This document shows, piece by piece, positions 56,293 through 64,000 of a stretch of 64,000 nucleotides of DNA (position 1 is its first letter; each line of letters begins with the position of its first letter). This stretch comes from an uncultured Acetobacterium sp. Lineage in GTDB: Bacteria > Bacillota > Clostridia > Eubacteriales > Eubacteriaceae. The position numbers and the translations under genes are program-made. The notes below the pieces were generated by a model. The model had not been told where the DNA came from. It searched no databases and saw only the letters and a list, made by a program, of their open reading frames with translations. Location: positions 2,072,736 through 2,136,735 of the forward strand of contig NZ_OY760905.1 of NCBI RefSeq assembly GCF_963664135.1, given 5' to 3'.

Positions 56293-57666
56293 CTACTGTT
56301 TGCCATAATACTCATCCAAAAACTCGTCCTTAATCCGCTTTAATTCGGTTCGCGGCAGAATCGACAACAGTTTCCAACCAATTTCCAGGGTTTCCTCAAT
56401 CTCCCGGTTGACATGATCGCCCTGGGAGACATACTCCTTTTCAAAATGATCGGCAAACTGGGCATAAAGTTTATCAATATCGGTAAGCGCGGCCTCACCC
56501 AGAATCACCATCAATTCTTTGGCGTCCTTGCCTCGGGCATAGGCGGCAAACAGCTGATTCATGGTGTTGGCATGATCCGCTCGAGTTTTACCTGCGCCGA
56601 TGCCCTTGTCTTTTAAACGGGAAAGCGACGGCAGCACATCAATGGGTGGCGTTACTCCCTTGCGGAACAGCTCCCGGCTTAGAATAATTTGCCCTTCGGT
56701 GATATAGCCGGTTAAATCCGGAATCGGATGGGTTTTGTCGTCTTCGGGCATGGTTAAAATGGGAATCATCGTGATACTGCCTTTTTTCCCTTTCTGGCGT
56801 CCGGCTCGTTCATAAAGCGAAGCCAGGTCGGTATACATATACCCCGGGTAACCTCGACGGCCGGGCACTTCTTTCCGGGCCGCCGAGACCTCCCGAAGGG
56901 CGTCGGCATAGTTGGTAATATCCGTTAAGATCACCAAGACGTGCATATCTTTTTCAAAGGCCAGATATTCGGCCGTAGTAAGGGCCATCCGCGGGGTGGC
57001 AATCCGCTCCACCGCCGGATCATTAGCCAGATTGATAAATAATACGGCACGATCGATGGCACCGGTTTCCCGGAAGCTTTCGATAAAAAAATTCGACTCT
57101 TCAAAGGTAATCCCCATGGCGGCAAAAACCACCGCGAAAGGCTCATTGGTCCCCCGCACCTTGGCCTGACGAGCAATCTGGGCGGCCAGGTTAGCATGGG
57201 GCAAACCGCTGGCTGAGAAAATCGGCAGCTTTTGGCCCCGCACCAGGGTATTCAAGCCGTCAATGGCGGAAATCCCGGTCTGGATAAACTCCTGGGGATA
57301 ATTTCTGGCGGTTGGATTGATCGGCAATCCATTGATATCCTGGCGTTTTTCCGGTAAGATTTCCGGACCGCCATCAATGGGATTTCCCAAACCGTCAAAA
57401 ACCCGACTGAGCATATCAACGGATACGCCGATTTCCATACTCCGCCCTAAAAATCGCACCTTACTGTCAAAAATATTAATACCAGTGGAGCTCTCAAAAA
57501 GCTGAACCAGCGCATTTCCGCCATCAATTTCTAGCACCTTGCAGCGACGCTTTTCGCCGTTGGCCAGGTCAATTTCACCTAATTCATTATAAGCCACGTT
57601 TTCCACGCCCCGGATCAGCATCAGAGGGCCGGCTACTTCCTGAATGGTTTTGTATTCTTTTGGCAT
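56293..57666 (-). CDS. ntpB: V/A-type ATPase subunit B
   Basis: A 457-residue non-catalytic head subunit. It starts [30 protein letters not shown], has [23 protein letters not shown] in place of a P-loop, and [28 protein letters not shown] near residue 268. It forms the A3B3 hexamer. Its ATG shares one base with the subunit A stop (TGATG). Confidence 0.95.
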   Translation of the reverse strand: MPKEYKTIQEVAGPLMLIRGVENVAYNELGEIDLANGEKRRCKVLEIDGGNALVQLFESSTGINIFDSKVRFLGRSMEIGVSVDMLSRVFDGLGNPIDGGPEILPEKRQDINGLPINPTARNYPQEFIQTGISAIDGLNTLVRGQKLPIFSASGLPHANLAAQIARQAKVRGTNEPFAVVFAAMGITFEESNFFIESFRETGAIDRAVLFINLANDPAVERIATPRMALTTAEYLAFEKDMHVLVILTDITNYADALREVSAARKEVPGRRGYPGYMYTDLASLYERAGRQKGKKGSITMIPILTMPEDDKTHPIPDLTGYITEGQIILSRELFRKGVTPPIDVLPSLSRLKDKGIGAGKTRADHANTMNQLFAAYARGKDAKELMVILGEAALTDIDKLYAQFADHFEKEYVSQGDHVNREIEETLEIGWKLLSILPRTELKRIKDEFLDEYYGKQ

Positions 57667-59435
57667 CAGATGTCCTCCTTTGTGAGCAAATTGTCAATTT
57701 CAATGTCCAGTTCTTTGATAATCCGGTCATACTCTTCTTGAACCCCATCACTGGCGACATATTTAATCCGGCCAATCCGTTCCCGAATCGGCAGCTTCAC
57801 CAGCTGGTCAACTGGAATTCCTTTTTTTAGGCCTGCCATCGTGGCATCGTAAAAGGCCAGCATCAGTTTCATCATCAGATATTGTTTTTCAAGTGGGGTA
57901 TATGTATCCACTTCGTGGAAAGCATCCTGATGGAGAAAATCTTCCCGGATGGAGCGGGCCGCCTCCAGTTTCAGACGGTCCAAATGGGAAATAGCATCCA
58001 TCCCCACCAGTTTGACAATTTCTTCTAATTCCGACTCTTCCTGGAGCAACAGCATGATCCGTCCGCGCAGGTGCATCCAGTCCGGATGAACCCGATTGTT
58101 GAACCATCCTGCCATCGAATCAGTATAAAGCGAATAGCTGGTCAGCCAGTTAATCGCTGGGAAATGGCGTTTATAAGCCAATGAAGCATCCAGATTCCAA
58201 AATACTTTGACAATCCGCAGGGTTGCCTGAGACACCGGTTCAGAAATATCACCGCCCGGTGGGGATACCGCACCGATTACCGATAATGAGCCTTCGCGAC
58301 CTTCGCCGCCCAAAGCAATGACCCGGCCGGCTCGTTCATAGAACTGCGCTAGACGGCTGCCCAGATAGGCCGGATAGCCTTCTTCCCCGGGCATTTCTTC
58401 CAGGCGGCCGGACATTTCCCTAAGTGCTTCGGCCCACCGGGAGGTCGAGTCGGCCATTAAAGCGACTGAATAACCCATATCCCGGAAATATTCAGCAATG
58501 GTAATGCCCGTATAAATCGAGGCTTCCCGGGCAGCCACTGGCATATCCGAGGTATTGGCGATTAAAACAGTCCGCTCCATCAGCGAATAACCGGTTGTGG
58601 GGTCTTTCAGTTCCGGAAATTCATTGAGCACATCAGTCATTTCATTTCCTCGTTCGCCGCACCCGATATAAACGATAATATCGGCTTCGGCCCATTTGGC
58701 CAACTGATGCTGAACCACCGTCTTGCCGCTGCCAAAAGGTCCCGGAACTGCCGCCGTCCCACCCTTGGCGATCGGGAACAGGGCGTCAATGATCCGCTGC
58801 CCGGTAACCAAGGGCATTTCCGGTGAGAGTTTTTCCCGATAAGGCCGACCTTTGCGTACTGGCCAGCTCTGCATTAACGACATTTTGAACAACTCATCTT
58901 TAGCTGTTTGCACCACGGCAATTGTATCAGTAATGGTAAAATCGCCTGATCCAATACTGGCGATAACACCGACAACCCCATGTGGCACCATAATTTTATG
59001 GACAACAATTTCGGTTTCTTGAACAACGCCGATGCTATCGCCACCAATTACTTGGGTACCAACTGCAATCAGCGGCACAAACGTCCATTTTTTATCCCGC
59101 TTAAGGGGCGGAACCTCGACCCCGCGAATCAAACTGTTTCCGGACAATCGCATCATTTCATCTAGTGGCCGCTGAATCCCGTCAAAGATACTGCCGATCA
59201 ACCCTGGGCCCAACTCCACACTCAAAGGAACGCCAGTTGTCTCCACTGGTTCCCCGGGTGTCAGTCCTGAGGTTTCTTCATAGACCTGGATCGAAGCCTG
59301 GTCGCCGTGGATTTCAATAATTTCACCGATTAACCGTTGCTGACTGACCCGAACAACATCAAACATATTGGCATCCCGCATGCCTTGGGCGATTACTAAC
59401 GGACCAGCTACTTTTTTTATTCTGGCTGCACTCAT
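57666..59435 (-). CDS. ntpA: V/A-type ATPase subunit A (catalytic)
   Basis: A 589-residue catalytic subunit with P-loop [17 protein letters not shown] near residue 235, the family-specific bulge region (about 115-185), [47 protein letters not shown], and [18 protein letters not shown]. It hydrolyses or makes ATP to drive or use ion flow. It lies 43 bp after subunit F. Confidence 0.96.
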   Translation of the reverse strand: MSAARIKKVAGPLVIAQGMRDANMFDVVRVSQQRLIGEIIEIHGDQASIQVYEETSGLTPGEPVETTGVPLSVELGPGLIGSIFDGIQRPLDEMMRLSGNSLIRGVEVPPLKRDKKWTFVPLIAVGTQVIGGDSIGVVQETEIVVHKIMVPHGVVGVIASIGSGDFTITDTIAVVQTAKDELFKMSLMQSWPVRKGRPYREKLSPEMPLVTGQRIIDALFPIAKGGTAAVPGPFGSGKTVVQHQLAKWAEADIIVYIGCGERGNEMTDVLNEFPELKDPTTGYSLMERTVLIANTSDMPVAAREASIYTGITIAEYFRDMGYSVALMADSTSRWAEALREMSGRLEEMPGEEGYPAYLGSRLAQFYERAGRVIALGGEGREGSLSVIGAVSPPGGDISEPVSQATLRIVKVFWNLDASLAYKRHFPAINWLTSYSLYTDSMAGWFNNRVHPDWMHLRGRIMLLLQEESELEEIVKLVGMDAISHLDRLKLEAARSIREDFLHQDAFHEVDTYTPLEKQYLMMKLMLAFYDATMAGLKKGIPVDQLVKLPIRERIGRIKYVASDGVQEEYDRIIKELDIEIDNLLTKEDI

Positions 59436-59478
59436 GGTTTCACCTGCTTTTCAGTTTTCATTATTTCAGTTATTTGTT

Positions 59479-59802
59479 TCATTTATTATTATCAAAGATA
59501 ATATCGGAGCCCACCGCCTGCTCGACCAACTTTTTGACGTTTAACATCCCAATGCCGGTATTCCCCGAAACACCAGGGATCAGAATAATGGCGGGAAGCT
59601 TCTGCAGTCGATAACTTTCAATTTCTGGCGCTATTTTTGCCCCAAGCGCTTCAGTCAGATATATAATGGCAAAACCGCTTTCAGCTAAGCGTCTTAGGGT
59701 CTTACTCGCTTCTTTGCCATCTTCAATTGGGTATACCTCCAGGCCAAGGGCGGCAAACCCATAAACACTGTCCCGATCGCCCATCACTGCTACCTTATAC
59801 AT
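59479..59802 (-). CDS. V/A-type ATPase subunit F
   Basis: A 107-residue protein with the F subunit start YKVAVMGDRDSVYGFAALGLEVYPI and the GFAIIYLTEALGAKIAPEIESY segment. It is called NtpG in Enterococcus hirae and AtpF elsewhere. It binds subunit D in the central shaft. It overlaps subunit C by 8 bp. Confidence 0.92.
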   Translation of the reverse strand: MYKVAVMGDRDSVYGFAALGLEVYPIEDGKEASKTLRRLAESGFAIIYLTEALGAKIAPEIESYRLQKLPAIILIPGVSGNTGIGMLNVKKLVEQAVGSDIIFDNNK

Positions 59803-60760
59803 AGGTCGCCCTCACTCTTTCCCGAACCGATTCCTCCGAAAGATTGTTAAGCTTTCCTGACAGAATAATCCGCACTGATTTTATTTCATACTCTCTGGCC
59901 AAAATATATGCCACCAGCGGTGCAATGGTAAAGGGATTATATTTTTGGGGCCGGATAGAGGCGATAATCAGATTATCACACCACTGTTCAAAGGCGGATG
60001 GTGACTTTTTTATTTCCTCGATGGCATCCCCATAATCGGTTCTTTCCAGATAAGTATAGATTTCATCGATCCCCTGCGCGGCGGCGGCTCCCAGCTGACT
60101 AATATCAATGGAGTCACAGCAAGCTAGGGCACGGTTGATAAAGAAAAGTTCTTTGTTCATTTTGCTACACCGCACCGCAATTTTGATATTGATAGCTGCG
60201 ACCATGAGCTCGGCATATTTTTCGATCAGATCATTTTTAGAAACCTTGCCGGCTTGATAAATTGCCTCCAAGGTCGCCTTATCGACAAGGACATCACTCA
60301 GCTGTCCATCATTGGTATGCAGCATAATCTCATAAGCTTCTTTGGCTACTAGGCGCATCTGCTCGGGGAGTAACGAAAAATCGTTCTCCTTAACCGCCTG
60401 AATAATCCGTTCATGGGGAACTGTTCCCTGCTGAATAAATATTTCCGGGGGCACCACTTCGGCCGAGATTTGTTTGATTGCTGCCTTCAGATTATGATAA
60501 TCGTTGGGAATCAGAAAAACGTTGAAAATTGACATATCCTCGACCAGTTCAGCAATCAACTGCCAGGTTTTGTCCTGTTCCAAGGCCAACATTTCTTCCG
60601 GGCTTTGGGCACCAATTTCCCAGCCCTTGCCTGCCAACAAATCCAGACATTCCTGATAACTGTTACTGGCCATCAGCTGGGTAATATTTTGCGCAGTGAT
60701 CAGAGACATTTCTTTTGAACGGATGCGGGCAACCGCATAAGCGTAATGCGTATCAGACAT
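59795..60760 (-). CDS. ntpC: V/A-type ATPase subunit C
   Basis: A 321-residue helical subunit. ATG 60760 (MSDTHYAYAVARIRSKEMSL) is chosen since AAAGGAG precedes it; an in-frame ATG 13 codons earlier has no such site. The end (ARVIILSGKLNNLSEESVRERVRATYV-like) matches the d/C family. It caps the rotor ring and links to the shaft. A 102-bp gap separates it from subunit E. Confidence 0.92.
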   Translation of the reverse strand: MSDTHYAYAVARIRSKEMSLITAQNITQLMASNSYQECLDLLAGKGWEIGAQSPEEMLALEQDKTWQLIAELVEDMSIFNVFLIPNDYHNLKAAIKQISAEVVPPEIFIQQGTVPHERIIQAVKENDFSLLPEQMRLVAKEAYEIMLHTNDGQLSDVLVDKATLEAIYQAGKVSKNDLIEKYAELMVAAINIKIAVRCSKMNKELFFINRALACCDSIDISQLGAAAAQGIDEIYTYLERTDYGDAIEEIKKSPSAFEQWCDNLIIASIRPQKYNPFTIAPLVAYILAREYEIKSVRIILSGKLNNLSEESVRERVRATYV

Positions 60761-60862
60761 AAACTCTCTCCTTTGGTTTATGGATCTAAATAATTGCAAA
60801 CGTGCCGTAAGTTTGATGATCAGTTGTTCGTTGTTACACCGTCACAAACATATCATTTCTCT

Positions 60863-61456
60863 TCATAGAAATAACACTTCATTGACCCGATCCTGCAACT
60901 GATCTTTAGCTGAATCAAATAAGGCCGCAAATGAACAGTTCACTTCAATTTCTCCGTAAACAAGAACAAAGCCGCCGTCAATGGATCGGTTTTGATTCGA
61001 AATAACCAGGCTTGCGTTTTTTTTCTGGAATACTGCATTAACGGATTCCTGAAAATCGGTTGGCAGCCGCTGATAATCCACCGGCGAAAAGAGCAGTTCG
61101 CCCTTTTGGGGCAAGGCATATTTTTCGATCATTTTCAGCAGCATTGTAAAGTACGCATTATCTGTCATTTCCAGCAAACGATGATGAGCGGCCTCAATGA
61201 TTTCGCTGATCAGCTCCTGTTTGGCGCTTAAAATCAACTGTCGTTTTTTGAGCATCCCCGCCGATCTTGCCCGTTCCAACCAATCAGCTACATCCTTTTT
61301 CGATTGGCTTCGGATCTGGGCGCACTGCGCTGATGCTTTTTCTATGGCACTGCTTTTTTCTTCCTGTGCACTATTTTGGGCTGCTTCAATAGTTGCCCGC
61401 GCCGTTTCGGCCGCATCTACGCCGATTTGTTCAATAATTTTTTCGATTCCTGTCAT
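60863..61456 (-). CDS. ntpE: V/A-type ATPase subunit E
   Basis: A 197-residue peripheral stalk subunit. The N-terminal 90 residues form a charged Ala-rich helix; the C-terminal domain has SLVISNQNRSIDGGFVLVYGEIEVNCSFAALFDSAKDQL, the diagnostic part. Its partner helix (subunit G/H) should lie upstream of subunit I, beyond the window. Confidence 0.9.
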   Translation of the reverse strand: MTGIEKIIEQIGVDAAETARATIEAAQNSAQEEKSSAIEKASAQCAQIRSQSKKDVADWLERARSAGMLKKRQLILSAKQELISEIIEAAHHRLLEMTDNAYFTMLLKMIEKYALPQKGELLFSPVDYQRLPTDFQESVNAVFQKKNASLVISNQNRSIDGGFVLVYGEIEVNCSFAALFDSAKDQLQDRVNEVLFL

Positions 61457-61497
61457 GGCGAACCTCTCGAATCTCTTTTGATCGAATCTTTTCTAAC

Positions 61498-63997
<2,500 letters not shown>

Positions 63998-64000
63998 GGG

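Overview
The window looks like a chromosomal segment of an acetogenic, Gram-positive clostridial bacterium of the Acetobacterium/Eubacteriaceae type. The grounds are a clostridial gene order (tsaC-rpiB-atpZ-atpI-atpB...), an F-type ATP synthase whose c subunits carry the Gln/Glu/Thr Na+-binding signature, three tandem atpE genes, Gram-positive cell-wall genes and moderately low GC. Genus is an inference; no rRNA or tRNA gene is visible.

Layout. (1) Positions 1-22.7 kb, minus strand: a cell-surface polysaccharide locus. It holds a TagGH/Wzm-Wzt type ABC exporter, four GT2 glycosyltransferases, a polyprenyl-phosphate sugar transferase that primes synthesis, several large polytopic membrane proteins (DUF2142-, DUF6056- and GT-C-like), an EamA half-transporter pair, and two secreted wall hydrolases (M23 peptidase; amidase plus glucosaminidase) that share GBS Bsp-like repeats. 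(2) 22.8-26.2 kb: the dTDP-L-rhamnose operon rfbD-rfbA-rfbC-rfbB. (3) 26.5-28.0 kb, plus strand: an LytR-CpsA-Psr protein, the only plus-strand gene. (4) 28.1-32.1 kb: ugd-like/galU/pgm sugar-nucleotide operon. (5) 32.3-40.1 kb: complete F1Fo ATP synthase operon atpZ-I-B-E1-E2-E3-F-H-A-G-D-C. (6) 40.3-44.0 kb: rpiB, tsaC/Sua5, pncB and a lone arsD-like gene. (7) 44.2-55.1 kb: a type IV pilus cluster with two pilins, prepilin peptidase, PilC, a PilM-PilN fusion, a PilO-like protein, minor pilins, a very large PilX-like protein with a repetitive beta-rich body, and a decayed pilin pseudogene. (8) 55.3-64.0 kb: V/A-type ATPase operon I-K-E-C-F-A-B-D.

How the parts fit. Ugd/GalU/Pgm and RfbABCD supply nucleotide sugars; the glycosyltransferases assemble a rhamnose-containing glycan; the ABC exporter moves it out; the LCP protein probably attaches it to peptidoglycan. 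The two hydrolases remodel the wall. Both rotary ATPases carry residues for Na+ coupling. The pilus cluster lacks an extension or retraction ATPase within the window.

The most notable regulatory element is a class I cyclic-di-GMP riboswitch (GEMM-I) with an overlapping intrinsic terminator in the 5' leader of one pilin gene (about 54.03-54.14 kb). Other points of interest are: a dispersed palindromic repeat of about 100 bp present twice in opposite orientation (upstream of pilD and between V-ATPase genes B and D); a promoter flanked by a perfect inverted repeat in front of the amidase; a UDP-glucose dehydrogenase homologue that has lost its catalytic cysteine; and mosaic sequence within the tandem atpE genes.
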